Positions 18,682-27,252 of a stretch of 64,000 nucleotides of DNA are shown here, piece by piece. The notes below the pieces were generated by a model, which saw only the letters and a list, made by a program, of their open reading frames with translations, had not been told where the DNA came from and did not search any database. Position 1 is the stretch's first letter. Each line of letters starts with the position of its first letter. Origin of the DNA: Hydrogenophaga sp. (GTDB lineage Bacteria; Pseudomonadota; Gammaproteobacteria; Burkholderiales; Burkholderiaceae_C); contig NZ_JAUSCF010000026.1 of the NCBI RefSeq assembly GCF_030651625.1, positions 49,790 through 113,789 on the forward strand. Direction: 5' to 3'. The translations under genes and the position numbers were made by a program.

Positions 18682-19422
18682 TCATCCGTTCAGGCTGAGC
18701 AACTGGGCGGCGGATTTGTCGTTGGCTTCGCCGTTTTGCAGCATGCGCATCTGCACTTCGAACTGCCGTGCCACGGCGATCATCCCGACCATGGCTTCAA
18801 TGGGATTGACGTTGGAGCCCTCCAGGGCGCCGCTCTGCACGCCGGCCTGAGCGTCGGCCTGGAGGTTCTGGCCTTCCTTGCCGCGAAACAGGCCATCACC
18901 GCCACGGGCCAGCTGGTTGAACTCGTCGGGCGTGACCAGCTTGATGCGGCCGAGCTCCTGCGGTGGCTGCTCGCCCACACGGGCGGTCACCATGCCGCTG
19001 CCGGCAATGTCCACATGGGCATTGGCCGGCACCACGATGGGTGCATCGCCATCGCTGAGCACCGGCAGGCCTTGCGCGTTGACCAGCGTGCCATCGGCAT
19101 CCACCTCGAACGCACCGGCGCGGGTGTAGGCTTCTGTGCCATCCAGTGCCTGCACGGCAAAGTACGACTGCCCCTTGGCCAGCACATCGAGGTTGCGACC
19201 GGTGGGGTTGACCGCACCCGGTGCATCGAGGTGACCGGCGGTGGCCTCCAGCGAATACACCCGCGTGCTCGAACCGTCGCCATTCACCGGCACCGCCCGG
19301 AACGTGGACAACTCCGCCCGAAAGCCCGGCGTCGACACGTTGGCCAGGTTGTTCGACAGCACCTGCTGCCGATGCATCGCTGCATTGGCACCTGTCATGG
19401 CGGTGTAGATCATGCGGTCCAT
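18682..19422 (-). CDS. flgF: Flagellar proximal rod protein FlgF
   Basis: 246 residues from the chosen start MDRMIYTAMTGANAAMHRQ; a 17-residue upstream in-frame extension is rejected because the rod family begins at this point and GGAG lies about 10 nt upstream of the ATG at 19422. NNLANVSTPGFRAELSTFRA is the rod motif, and the C-terminus has NVNPIEAMVGMIAVARQFEVQMRML. FlgF is part of the rod. It lies between flgE and flgG in the usual order. Confidence 0.95.
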   Translation of the reverse strand: MDRMIYTAMTGANAAMHRQQVLSNNLANVSTPGFRAELSTFRAVPVNGDGSSTRVYSLEATAGHLDAPGAVNPTGRNLDVLAKGQSYFAVQALDGTEAYTRAGAFEVDADGTLVNAQGLPVLSDGDAPIVVPANAHVDIAGSGMVTARVGEQPPQELGRIKLVTPDEFNQLARGGDGLFRGKEGQNLQADAQAGVQSGALEGSNVNPIEAMVGMIAVARQFEVQMRMLQNGEANDKSAAQLLSLNG

Positions 19423-19497
19423 GGCGGGAATCTCCGAGGGGTGAAAGCGATAAGGGCAATGACCACCTGCCACCTGGCGCCGAACGAAGTGCCTTCG

Positions 19498-19578
19498 TCC
19501 AGGGGCACCGAGGGTCTGGCTTTGCCAGCCCCAGGTGCCGCCCCCTTGAGGGGGTCGCGCGCAGCGCGGCGGGGGTGG
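19498..19578 (-). repeat. Three-hairpin intergenic element, copy 11 (flgE-flgF gap)
   Basis: Minus-strand copy after the flgE stop, with outer arms GGCACC/GGTGCC and inner arms CTGGC/GCCAG. The first hairpin is the CGCGCTGCGCGCG form and the C-run hairpin CCCCC-TCAA-GGGGG. Confidence 0.8.
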
Positions 19579-19585
19579 GTCATCC

Positions 19586-20800
19586 TCAACGCATGTTCAG
19601 AAGCGTGTTGAGCACCTGGTCCTGCGTCTTGATGGTCTGCGCGTTGGCCTGGTAGGCACGCTGCGCGGTCATCATGTTGACCAGCTCGGCGGTGAGGTCG
19701 ACGTTGGAATCTTCCAGCGCGCCGGACTTGAGCGTGCCGAACTTGCCTTCACCGGGCGCACCGCGCACCGGTTCGCCCGACGCGGCGGTGCGCACCCAGT
19801 TGCCGCCGCCGGTGGGCGACAGGCCCTGCACGTTGCGGAAGTTCACCATTGCCACCTGACCGGCGGCCTGGGTCTGGCCATTGGAATAGCGGGCGGTGAC
19901 GATGCCCTGTGCATCAATGCCCAGACCGGTGAGTTCGCCGGGACGGTAGCCGTCCTGATCGATGTTGGCCACGGCAAACGCGGTGCCGAACTGGGTGATG
20001 TTCTCGAAGTTCAGATCGACGTTGAACACCTGGCCGGGATCGTTCGGCGACGCCATCTGTATCGGCGGAATGACGTTGGCCGGGTCAAACGAGCCATCGG
20101 GCAGGAAGTTGACCTGGAACGGAACGGCAGCGGCCGGGTCGGCGCCGTTGGCGGCCACATACACGTTCCACTGGTTGTTGCCGATCTTCTCGAACGCCAT
20201 GGTCACCGGCACTTCCAGACCTTGCTGATCGAATGCGACGATGGAAGTGGCGTAAGTCGCCAGTGGCGTGGGCGGCACCTGTGCTGCAGCGATGCCGGCA
20301 CGCGCGTCAAGGTTGAATTCGGCCGTGATCGCCGTGGTCTGGCGTGCAGGGATCGGACCACCGGTGGGCAGGCGCAGCGGCTGCGACTCGAAAGCGGTGC
20401 GGTTGCCGTTGATGTCGGTCGGATAGCCCATCAGGTTGGCGCCATCGTTGTTGATGATGTTTCCTTCGGCGTCGAGCTTGAACATGCCGGCCCGCGAATA
20501 CGCCATTGAGCCGTCGCGCTGGCCCAGCTCGAAAAAGCCGTTGCCGTTGATGGCGAGGTCCAGGTCGTTGCCGGTGACGGTGATGTTGCCCTGGGTGAAC
20601 TGCTGAGACACGGTGGCCACTGTCACCCCGATGCCGGCGTTGATGCCGCCGGCGGAGTTGATGGAGCTGGCGTACAGCTCGGCGAACTCGGCGCGCGAGG
20701 TTTTCATGCCCACGGTGTTGGCGTTGGCGATGTTGTGGCCGATCACGTCCAGATTGCGGCTGGCGCTGTTCAGACCCGAGAGACCTTGCTGGAATGCCAT
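19586..20800 (-). CDS. flgE: Flagellar hook protein FlgE
   Basis: 404 residues; FlgE is the building block of the hook. It starts MAFQQGLSGLNSASRNLDVI then GHNIANANTVGMKTSRAEF. A FlgE D2-type insertion lies in the middle (about 165-290) and the C-terminus is DLTAELVNMMTAQRAYQAN then AQTIKTQDQVLNTLLNMR. FlgD, encoded just upstream at 20859, is the hook cap that directs its polymerisation. Length is ordinary for the family. Confidence 0.96.
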   Translation of the reverse strand: MAFQQGLSGLNSASRNLDVIGHNIANANTVGMKTSRAEFAELYASSINSAGGINAGIGVTVATVSQQFTQGNITVTGNDLDLAINGNGFFELGQRDGSMAYSRAGMFKLDAEGNIINNDGANLMGYPTDINGNRTAFESQPLRLPTGGPIPARQTTAITAEFNLDARAGIAAAQVPPTPLATYATSIVAFDQQGLEVPVTMAFEKIGNNQWNVYVAANGADPAAAVPFQVNFLPDGSFDPANVIPPIQMASPNDPGQVFNVDLNFENITQFGTAFAVANIDQDGYRPGELTGLGIDAQGIVTARYSNGQTQAAGQVAMVNFRNVQGLSPTGGGNWVRTAASGEPVRGAPGEGKFGTLKSGALEDSNVDLTAELVNMMTAQRAYQANAQTIKTQDQVLNTLLNMR

Positions 20801-20858
20801 GGTGATGTCCTTGTGACGGAGAGGAAGTGAGTGTTCGGTGGGTGGGAAATTCGGGCGC

Positions 20859-21527
20859 TCACATGAAGGCGCGTACCTGGTCGTAGGTGGTGGTGCGGCC
20901 GTTCTGCAGCTGCATCACCATGGTGCCGTTGGCAAACGCCACGGATGCCACCTTCACGCGCGCCAGCGGCGTGGCTGCGACAGGGTCGGCGCCGTTGTTT
21001 GCGCGCACCCGGAAGTTGCCCACGTCGCCCGGGTTGATGCTGCCGGCATCCCACTCGAAGGCATGATGACCCTTGGTGAGGGAGCCCATGTCGACGGTGT
21101 CGATCACGCTGCCGTTCTTGTTCAGGATGTCCACATAGACGCGGCCGGCGTCGCCTGCGAGTGCCAGTGCACCCTTGCCTGTGTTGCCGTCGAAGGTGAC
21201 GGTATTGCCCTCAACCAGTGCATCTCGCCCGATCAGCGAGGTGCCCTGCAGAGATTGCATGGAAGCGCTCTGCGCCGCCATGCCCTTGAGCGTGGCGTTG
21301 AGTTCCTGGATGCCGCTGACCGTGTTGATCTGCGCCATCTGTGTCGTCATCTGCGCGTTGTCCATCGGGTTGAGCGGGTCCTGGTTGCTCAGCTGGGCCA
21401 CCAGCAGCTTCAGGAAACGGTCCTGCGAGGCCTGCGGATCGGTGGCGTTGTTGCCTGCCTTGGTGGCCGTGGTGCTGCCCACGGTCGAGCCCAGGTTGGC
21501 GAGGTCAAGGGGTTGCGAGAGCATCAT
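20859..21527 (-). CDS. flgD: Flagellar hook-cap protein FlgD
   Basis: 222 residues; FlgD is the scaffold at the hook tip and is lost when the hook is complete. The diagnostic N-terminal stretch RFLKLLVAQLSNQDPLNPMD then NAQMTTQMAQINTVSGI is present. The C-terminal part (about 100-220) is the FLG/tudor-like domain. It lies 15 nt downstream of flgC and is probably co-transcribed with it. Confidence 0.95.
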   Translation of the reverse strand: MMLSQPLDLANLGSTVGSTTATKAGNNATDPQASQDRFLKLLVAQLSNQDPLNPMDNAQMTTQMAQINTVSGIQELNATLKGMAAQSASMQSLQGTSLIGRDALVEGNTVTFDGNTGKGALALAGDAGRVYVDILNKNGSVIDTVDMGSLTKGHHAFEWDAGSINPGDVGNFRVRANNGADPVAATPLARVKVASVAFANGTMVMQLQNGRTTTYDQVRAFM

Positions 21528-21542
21528 GGTTCATCGTCCTTT

Positions 21543-21947
21543 TCACTGCCCCATCTGGAGCGTCTTGAGCAGAAGCGACTTGGCCGTGTTCATGACCTCG
21601 ACGTTGTTCTGGTATGAGCGCGAGGCCGAGATCATGTTGACCATCTCCTCGACCGGGTTCACGTTGGAATGCGTCACATAGCCGTCGGCATCTGCGCTGG
21701 GGTGGTGCGGCGAATGCACGCGCCGCCCCGGTGCCTCGCTCTCGGTGATGTTCTGCACCTTCACCCCCGCCGAACCCGCGCCACCCATGGGCACGGTCTG
21801 GAACGTGATGTGACGCGCCTTGTAGCTCTGACCATCCGGTCCGGCCACCGCATCCGCGTTGGCCAGGTTGCTGGCCACCACGTTCAGGCGCTGCGACTGC
21901 GAACTGATCGCACTGCCCGACACCCCAAAAATCGTGAACATGGACAT
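21543..21947 (-). CDS. flgC: Flagellar proximal rod protein FlgC
   Basis: 134 residues, the usual size. It starts MSMFTIFGVSGSAISSQSQR then LNVVASNLANADAV and ends VNPVEEMVNMISASRSYQNN then VEVMNTAKSLLLKTLQMGQ. It is a proximal rod subunit acting with FlgB and FlgF. A repeat element lies between it and flgB. Confidence 0.96.
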   Translation of the reverse strand: MSMFTIFGVSGSAISSQSQRLNVVASNLANADAVAGPDGQSYKARHITFQTVPMGGAGSAGVKVQNITESEAPGRRVHSPHHPSADADGYVTHSNVNPVEEMVNMISASRSYQNNVEVMNTAKSLLLKTLQMGQ

Positions 21948-22082
21948 GACGAAGTCCTTTCAATGCAAGAGCGCCGGCCGAGCCGTACGCCAGTGGCCGA
22001 GAAACACAGGAGGAGTGGCACGAGAGCCCAAAGAAGAAACGGCCGATGCCTTGTCGATGCGAACGGCTTTGGCCGGAGCGCG

Positions 22083-22179
22083 TGCCCCAAGGTCCAGAAA
22101 TACCGCGGAACCGGTTTCGCCGGGCCGCAGGTATTGCCCCCCTTCCAGGGGGGTAGCGCCGAAGGCGATGCGGGGGGTA
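22083..22179 (-). repeat. Three-hairpin intergenic element, copy 12 (flgB-flgC gap)
   Basis: Minus-strand copy directly after the flgB stop. The outer arms are AATACC/GGTATT and the middle arms GCGG/CCGC. The first hairpin is built on TCGCCTTCGGCG, and the C-run hairpin is CCCCC-TGGAA-GGGGG. Confidence 0.85.
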
Positions 22180-22186
22180 GTCATCT

Positions 22187-22588
22187 TTACTGTCCTTGAA
22201 TCGCACTGAGCATGGTCTTCACATGCCCGTTGATGAAGCGCAGCGTGGACTCGTAGCGGATGGCGTTGTCCACGAAGTTGGCGCGCTCGCGGTCGATGTC
22301 GACCGAATTGCCGTCCAGGCTGGGCTGGGTCTGCACCGTGTAGGCCATGGCCGGGTCGCGCGCGTCGGTGGTGCCCAGGCGCATGTGCTGGCCATTGGTG
22401 ACACTGACGCTGCTGCCCGCGATGCCGCCTGAGACGCTCTTGAGCGCCTGGGCGAAGTCGAAGTCGCGTGCCACGTAGCCGGGGGTGTCGGCGTTGGCGA
22501 TGTTGCTGGCAATCACCTGCTGGCGTTGCGAGCGCAGCAGCAAGGCGTTGGATTGGAAATCCAGCCGAGCGGTCATCTGTTCAAGCAT
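22187..22588 (-). CDS. flgB: Flagellar proximal rod protein FlgB
   Basis: 133 residues from the start MLEQMTARLDFQSNALLLRS. The ATG at 22588 has CAGGAGG 6 nt upstream; a 30-residue upstream extension lacks family similarity. The rod motif SNIANADTPGYVARDFDF is present and the end is YESTLRFINGHVKTMLSAIQ. FlgB is the most basal rod subunit, next to the MS ring and FliE. It is the first gene of the minus-strand flg run, so its promoter should lie in the 22589-22920 divergent region. Confidence 0.95.
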   Translation of the reverse strand: MLEQMTARLDFQSNALLLRSQRQQVIASNIANADTPGYVARDFDFAQALKSVSGGIAGSSVSVTNGQHMRLGTTDARDPAMAYTVQTQPSLDGNSVDIDRERANFVDNAIRYESTLRFINGHVKTMLSAIQGQ

Positions 22589-22649
22589 GTTCGCCTCCTG
22601 GCGGTGGTTGCGGGGTCGGTCAAAGCATGGGCTTTCACCGGGTTGAAGG

Positions 22650-22667
22650 CAAGTATGGAAAAACTTG
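22650..22667. promoter_or_regulatory. Short inverted repeat in the flgB/flgA divergent region
   Basis: CAAGT at 22650-22654 is mirrored by ACTTG at 22663-22667, 8 nt apart, in an A-rich stretch of an otherwise GC-rich region. It lies 62 nt upstream of the flgB start, where FlhDC or RNA polymerase could bind. No match to a FlhDC box can be claimed by eye. Confidence 0.3.
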
Positions 22668-22792
22668 AGGGCAAGCAATGAGTGGAAGAAGCAGGCCTTT
22701 CACGGGCATTTCCCTGCTTTGATGCGGTGGGTCCCCAAACAGAATGACCCACCCCCGCAGTGGATTTGGACCACCCCCGCAAAGGATTGCGC

Positions 22793-22877
22793 CCACCCCC
22801 GCCGCGCTGCGCGCGACCCCCTCAAGGGGGCGGCACCAGCCGTCCGGCAAAGCCGGCCCGGCGGTGCCACTGGACCT
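22793..22877 (+). repeat. Three-hairpin intergenic element, copy 13 (upstream of flgA)
   Basis: Plus-strand copy in front of flgA, the only copy in a divergent gap rather than downstream of a gene. The outer arms are GGCACC/GGTGCC and the middle arms GCCG/CGGC. Two partial boxes with CCACCCCCGC precede it at about 22749 and 22771. Confidence 0.85.
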
Positions 22878-22920
22878 GGGCCTCCTTCTCGTTGCGGCTG
22901 TAGATCACTGGAGCACATAT

Positions 22921-23697
22921 ATGAAGACACTTTTCCAACTGCAGCGGCTTTCTCGCCTCGCAGTGAATGCCCTGCTCGGATTGACCGGCTTCGGTATGGC
23001 TGCTGGCGTCGCCGCACAGATCACCGTGCAGCAGAACCCCACCCTGCCGGCTGCCAATGGCCACAGCATCGAGCAGGTGGCCATGGACTGGCTGCAGCCC
23101 GCGCTGGACGCGAGCCTGGGCCGTGAGGGTGCGCAGGTGTTGCGCCCTGAAGTGATTCTGGGTTCGCTCGATCCGCGCCTGAAGCTGGCACCTTGCGGCA
23201 GGGTTGAGCCGTATTTGCCGCCGGGCACCCGCCTGTGGGGCCGCAGCCGTGTGGGTCTGCGCTGTCTGGAGGGTGCGGTGCGCTGGAATGTGTTTCTGCC
23301 GGTGACCGTGAAGGCCTGGGGCCCGGCCTGGGTGCTGGTGCGGCCGGTGACCGCCGGCACCCCGCTGGCTCAAGAAGACGCAGAGATCGCCGAAATCGAC
23401 TGGGCAGAGCAGCACGCCAGCGTGCTGGGCACACCCGAACTGTGGGTCGGCCACCAGGCGGTGTACGCCTTGCGCCCAGGGCAGGCTCTGCGCCAGCACA
23501 TGGTGCGGCCAGTGCCGGCCTTCGGCCCGGGCGAACAGGTGCGCGTGAGCACGTCAGGTGGTGGTCTGCATGTGGTGGTCACGGGCCAGTCGCTGGGCAC
23601 AGGTGTGCCGGGCCAGTCGGTCCGGGTGCGACTGGCTGGCGGGAAAGTGGTGACCGGCACCGTTCAGGAAGACCAGACGGTGCTGATTTCGCTTTGA
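22921..23697 (+). CDS. flgA: Flagellar P-ring assembly chaperone FlgA
   Basis: 258 residues from MKTLFQLQRLSRLAVNALLG; the upstream in-frame extension reads through the structured repeat and is rejected. A signal peptide ends near AAGVAAQ (about 32). The C-terminal half holds the SAF-like/ChapFlgA domain, with VLVRPVTAGTPLAQEDAEI and the closing SVRVRLAGGKVVTGTVQ. FlgA helps FlgI polymerise in the periplasm. It is divergent from flgB and followed by flgM with its own sigma-28-like promoter. Confidence 0.93.
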   Translation: MKTLFQLQRLSRLAVNALLGLTGFGMAAGVAAQITVQQNPTLPAANGHSIEQVAMDWLQPALDASLGREGAQVLRPEVILGSLDPRLKLAPCGRVEPYLPPGTRLWGRSRVGLRCLEGAVRWNVFLPVTVKAWGPAWVLVRPVTAGTPLAQEDAEIAEIDWAEQHASVLGTPELWVGHQAVYALRPGQALRQHMVRPVPAFGPGEQVRVSTSGGGLHVVVTGQSLGTGVPGQSVRVRLAGGKVVTGTVQEDQTVLISL

Positions 23698-23777
23698 GCA
23701 GGCGCTCACTTTCAAAATGTGCGCAGCGCAAAGCTTCAGAATCCCGCTTTTTCGTGAACTGTTCGGCAAAAAAAGCC

Positions 23778-23805
23778 TAAAGAAGCCCTCCACTTTCGCC
23801 GATAG
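23778..23805 (+). promoter_or_regulatory. Sigma-28 (FliA) promoter of flgM
   Basis: TAAA at 23778-23781 and GCCGATAG at 23798-23805 are separated by 16 nt. The -10 element matches the enterobacterial sigma-28 consensus GCCGATAA at 7 of 8 positions. It lies 40 nt before the flgM start, which fits late expression of flgM from FliA. Confidence 0.75.
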
Positions 23806-23845
23806 TCTTTCCACAACCCCCTGAATGCAGGGACTGGAGAGTGAA

Positions 23846-24190
23846 ATGAAAGTCGATTCATCACCCGATTCGTACATTGGATCCATTGCCGGAGGCCCCC
23901 AGAAGGTGGCCGAGAAGCCGGCGGGCGGTTCCGAACTGGCTGCAGGATCCGCCGCGCAGTCGAAACCCGCACAGCCCCAACCCGGCGTGACGGTGAGCCT
24001 GTCTGCGTCGACGACGCAGGCGTTGTCGGCCACGGCGGCGGGCGGCAGCGAAGTGTTCAATGCAGAAAAAGTCGAAGCCATGAAGCTGTCGATCGCCAAC
24101 GGTACGTTCCAGGTGAACGCCGAGGCCATCGCCGACAAGATGCTGTCCAACGCCGCCGAAATGCTCAGCGGCAGCGCCAACCGCGGCTGA
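23846..24190 (+). CDS. flgM: Anti-sigma-28 factor FlgM
   Basis: 114 residues from MKVDSSPDSYIGSIAGG; GGAGAG lies 8 nt before this ATG, making it preferable to the ATG at 23825. The N-terminal half is low-complexity and probably disordered. The C-terminal half, EVFNAEKVEAMKLSIANGTF then QVNAEAIADKMLSNAAEML, is the FliA-binding helix region. FlgM holds FliA inactive until the hook is complete and FlgM is exported. Its target FliA is encoded at 33368. Confidence 0.93.
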   Translation: MKVDSSPDSYIGSIAGGPQKVAEKPAGGSELAAGSAAQSKPAQPQPGVTVSLSASTTQALSATAAGGSEVFNAEKVEAMKLSIANGTFQVNAEAIADKMLSNAAEMLSGSANRG

Positions 24191-24216
24191 TCCACCCTTA
24201 TCAGGACATCCTTCCC

Positions 24217-24582
24217 ATGAAAACCGCAGCGATTGCCCCCCAAGCCTGGATTTCGTCGCTGCACGAGGGCCTTGACGCTCTCGAAACGGCCTTGTTCAAG
24301 AACGACGCAACCGCCGTCGAACAGGCCAGCGCAAAGGTCAATGCGGTGCTTCAGAGTTTGCTCAGCCGGGTTGAACTGGCTTCCCAAGGCCCCGCCGTGC
24401 GCGAGGACCTGCATGCCGCCGCCCGCCGCTTCAGTCAGCTGCGCCAGGCCGTGCTGCGCGCCAGCGCCCAGAGCCAGCGCGCCGTGAGCAGCCTGCTGCC
24501 CCAGCACAACGTGAACACCTACCAGCGCCAGCCGGGCCAGATGGGTGGTCGCGGCCCCAGCCAGGGCTACCTCTCCGCCTGA
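24217..24582 (+). CDS. flgN: Flagellar export chaperone FlgN
   Basis: 121 residues, largely helical, 26 nt after flgM, the standard position for FlgN, the cytoplasmic chaperone of FlgK and FlgL. WISSLHEGLDALETALFKND near the N-terminus and a long amphipathic helix up to about residue 95 agree with the family. The last 25 residues are Gln/Gly-rich. The call rests on position and helix pattern; FlgN is poorly conserved in sequence. Confidence 0.85.
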   Translation: MKTAAIAPQAWISSLHEGLDALETALFKNDATAVEQASAKVNAVLQSLLSRVELASQGPAVREDLHAAARRFSQLRQAVLRASAQSQRAVSSLLPQHNVNTYQRQPGQMGGRGPSQGYLSA

Positions 24583-24797
24583 TCGCCGGGCGCGGTGAAT
24601 CAGGCAGCGCGGCACACTGCCCACCCACAAACCGCCATGCGGGTCGGTTTCGCCAGGGACTGCACCACCACGGACAACCAATCCAGCCCGCTGACCCTGT
24701 CTGCGACGGCACCCGGATGGAATCGGGTCTGGCCACAGCGAATGCCCACGTTCGCGCGTCTGGAACGCCAGACACTCAAACGTCAGGTCTTTGCACC

Positions 24798-25295
24798 CTA
24801 ACCCAGCACCGCCGGGTTGAGACGCCACAAGGTGAAGTTCAGGGCGGCGGCAAAGCTCACCCACGCCAGATATGGCACCAGCAACAGAGCCGCCACGCGG
24901 TGAAGCCGCCAGAACAGGAAGATGGTGGTGGCAATGAGCAACCAGAGCAGGGTAATTTCCACGAACGCCACCGCGCCCAGCCGCCACGCAAAAAACAGCC
25001 AGGTCCAGAGGGCATTGGCCACCAGCTGTGTCACATAGAGCTTCAAGGCAGTGCCGGCACCACCGAAGCCGTGCTTTCGCCAGACGAGCCAGGCAGAAAC
25101 GCCCATGAGGATGTAGAGCATCGTCCAGACCGGCCCAAACAACCACCCAGGAGGCGCCCACGAGGGTTGCACCAGCTGCGCATTGAAGCCCGCAGCGTTG
25201 ATGGACGCCAAGCCGCCCAATGCGGCAGTCGCAAAACTGGCCAGCAGCCAGCCGGCGAGCCCGAGCCCTTGTTTCAGTGCAGACGATGGAGCCAT
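24798..25295 (-). CDS. TspO/MBR family tryptophan-rich membrane protein
   Basis: 165 residues with five hydrophobic segments, the TspO plan. Seen are NAQLVQPSWAPPGWLFGPVW, the family hallmark, plus WLVWRKHGFGG and ALWTWLFFAWRLGAVAFVEI. TspO proteins bind porphyrins or sterols and affect oxidative stress and photosynthesis-gene responses in some bacteria; the ligand here is unknown. It is a stand-alone gene at the left end of the accessory segment, convergent with flgN across 215 nt with no recognisable gene. Confidence 0.92.
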   Translation of the reverse strand: MAPSSALKQGLGLAGWLLASFATAALGGLASINAAGFNAQLVQPSWAPPGWLFGPVWTMLYILMGVSAWLVWRKHGFGGAGTALKLYVTQLVANALWTWLFFAWRLGAVAFVEITLLWLLIATTIFLFWRLHRVAALLLVPYLAWVSFAAALNFTLWRLNPAVLG

Positions 25296-25679
25296 GGGCG
25301 TGCTGTGGTGTTTGGTTGCTGGGGGTGGTCGAGAACCTCGGCATGGCGCAAGGCGTGAAGGGCAGATGACGGTGGCCCGCGCAGGCTCCTAGCCGTCGCC
25401 CGCTGCAGAGCAGTCTGCCAGAGCCAGCGCAAGGCTGCTGTGGCGTCGCTCAATACCGGTACTGCTCGCGCCAGTGGTGCTCAGCCGCCAAGGCGTCAGC
25501 GCAACGCACCGTTCCATGGGTGCTTGCGAACACCTGGGATCTCAGAGATCGAGCCATCCGCGTTTCTTCCGGCGCTCGAACCCCCTGGCGTGACGCGGGA
25601 GAACGGCTGCACACGGCACATCACTCATATCGGCCCAGGTGAACCTGCCGCTGCGGCCTGATGTTTGCTGTGGAGTGCC
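25296..25679. other. Intergenic gap with one terminal-repeat half-site
   Basis: No gene was recognised here. The only structure found is a 16-nt sequence at 25377-25392 that matches the outer 16 nt of the terminal inverted repeat of the element at the right edge of the window. Confidence 0.6.
25377..25392 (-). repeat. Half-site of the right-edge terminal inverted repeat
   Basis: The sequence CCGCGCAGGCTCCTAG is identical to the right end of the 63832-64000 element over 16 nt. The rest of the element is missing, so this is either a scar or a REP-like single site. Confidence 0.6.
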
Positions 25680-26198
25680 TCAGCGCAGCCAGCTCAACAA
25701 GTCCGCATCAAGATCGGGCGCCGAAGGCAGCGACCGCAGCTCCCGTTTCGGACCGGCATACGACGCGAAGCATGCCTGGTGAGCCGCCAGTGACATGGGC
25801 CCGGAACGGGTGTGGTACTCGGCGACCCAGGACAGAAGGGATGGCAGGTTCGCGTCCTGGGCTTGCTGCGAGGCGTATTTGTGGGGCTCCCATGGCCGTG
25901 CGCGGCAGTTGGCCAGACAGACCTCCAGCCCCGGGTTCAGGAACAGCAGCCTGGGCGTGTGAGCGAGCGCAGCGGTGATGAGCGTGGCGTAGCAGCCTTC
26001 CACGACCCAACGGTCAGATCCACCGCAGAACGTGTGCACGTCCGCCAGTGCAAGCGATTCGTCCCGCGGGACCGCGGGCTGGTCCGGCTCCCACGCGACG
26101 GTGTCCAGATCAAGGCACGGCAGGTCTTCCGCAGCCGCGAGCGCGGCGGCGAGGGTGGATTTGCCAGACCCAGCGTTCCCGAGGATAGCGAGTCGCAT
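25680..26198 (-). CDS. P-loop kinase-like protein
   Basis: 172 residues that start MRLAILGNAGSGKSTLAAAL, a clear Walker A motif. DLDTVAWEPD and the later RWVVEGCYATLI and LLFLNPGLEVCLANCRARPWE give the pattern of small AAA/adenylate-kinase-like ATPases often annotated as shikimate kinase-like or topology-modulation-like proteins. The substrate is unknown. No partner gene is evident. Confidence 0.65.
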   Translation of the reverse strand: MRLAILGNAGSGKSTLAAALAAAEDLPCLDLDTVAWEPDQPAVPRDESLALADVHTFCGGSDRWVVEGCYATLITAALAHTPRLLFLNPGLEVCLANCRARPWEPHKYASQQAQDANLPSLLSWVAEYHTRSGPMSLAAHQACFASYAGPKRELRSLPSAPDLDADLLSWLR

Positions 26199-26267
26199 CA
26201 GTATTCAGGCCGGTCGTGAAAGCTCATGAGCGCGCTTCAGGCAGCACAAGGTTCAGCATCGTCTTCC

Positions 26268-27173
26268 TCACGTCGCTTCGTCATTCAGCACAGCAAGACT
26301 GTGAGCCACGCGGTGCACCGCCAGACGACCCTCCTCAATGGCTTCCTTGGCACGGTGAAAGTCGAACAGGCGCAGGCGTGCCAGTTGGGGAGTCACAAGA
26401 ACCTCTGGTGGATCGCCAGCCAAGCGGCTTCGCGCAATTTTCACCTGAACGATATCCATGCTGGTGCTCAGGACGTCCATCATGGAAGGCATTGGGGGCT
26501 CCTCGCGCGACGGTTCTGGCGAAAGGGATGAGATATGTTCACGCAATCTGAGCATCCACGGCGGTTGTGAGGGCGTCGCCTCCGGTGCCTCAACGGTGCG
26601 AAAACGGCGCCCCAGGATGTCCGACCCGAGGTCAACTGCGATCACGATGTCCGCACCCATTGCGCGCGCGAGCGACACGGGAATCGGGTTGGCCAGCCCA
26701 CCGTCCACGAGCAGCAAACCTTCCCGACGCACGGGCGTGAAGATGCCCGGCAGGGCAATCGAGGCACGCACGGCGTCCAGCGTCGAGCCGCTTCGCAACC
26801 AGACTTCTTCCCCGGTCTGCAATGAAGTGGCCACCGCGGCAAAAGGAACCTGGAGATGCTCGAGTGGTCGATCCACGAAATGGTTGCGGAAGAACTGCAT
26901 CAGGCGATCGCCCTTGAGCAGCCCCGCACTCAGGCTGACATCGGCGAACCCGACCACGTCTCCGATCTGCAAACCAAGCACCCAGCTTTCCAGGCGCTCC
27001 AGCTCACCCGCCGCATACGCAGCCCCCACCAGTGCGCCAATGGACGTTCCGCACACGAGATCCGGGCAAACACCGGCCTCTTCGAGCGCCCGGATGACGC
27101 CTATGTGAGCCCAGCCACGCGCAGAACCGCTGCCCAGCGCAAGACCCACCCGCAACTTGCGCTGGGCAGTCAT
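26268..27173 (-). CDS. Patatin-like phospholipase (RssA type)
   Basis: 301 residues. Nucleophile motif GTSIG in LVCGTSIGALVGAAYAAGEL with the Gly-rich oxyanion loop GSGSARGWAHIGVIRALEEAG before it, and the catalytic Asp in LLLVDGGLANPIPV. These form the Ser-Asp dyad of patatin phospholipases, and the sequence is closest to the bacterial RssA/YchK group. It is cytoplasmic or membrane-associated. Genes on either side are unrelated. Confidence 0.88.
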   Translation of the reverse strand: MTAQRKLRVGLALGSGSARGWAHIGVIRALEEAGVCPDLVCGTSIGALVGAAYAAGELERLESWVLGLQIGDVVGFADVSLSAGLLKGDRLMQFFRNHFVDRPLEHLQVPFAAVATSLQTGEEVWLRSGSTLDAVRASIALPGIFTPVRREGLLLVDGGLANPIPVSLARAMGADIVIAVDLGSDILGRRFRTVEAPEATPSQPPWMLRLREHISSLSPEPSREEPPMPSMMDVLSTSMDIVQVKIARSRLAGDPPEVLVTPQLARLRLFDFHRAKEAIEEGRLAVHRVAHSLAVLNDEAT

Positions 27174-27252
27174 ATGGCGAACCTCTGTCCGGTTTTCTGG
27201 CGCTTCATGTCAAGCGGCGAGGGCAATGGACGTCCATCCGTGCGCACAAGTT

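Noticed and set aside
22744..22920. N-terminal extension of FlgA, and likewise of FliE, CheZ, FliA and QueC
   Set aside because: The extensions read through structured repeats or neighbouring genes and precede a clear family start with a ribosome binding site.
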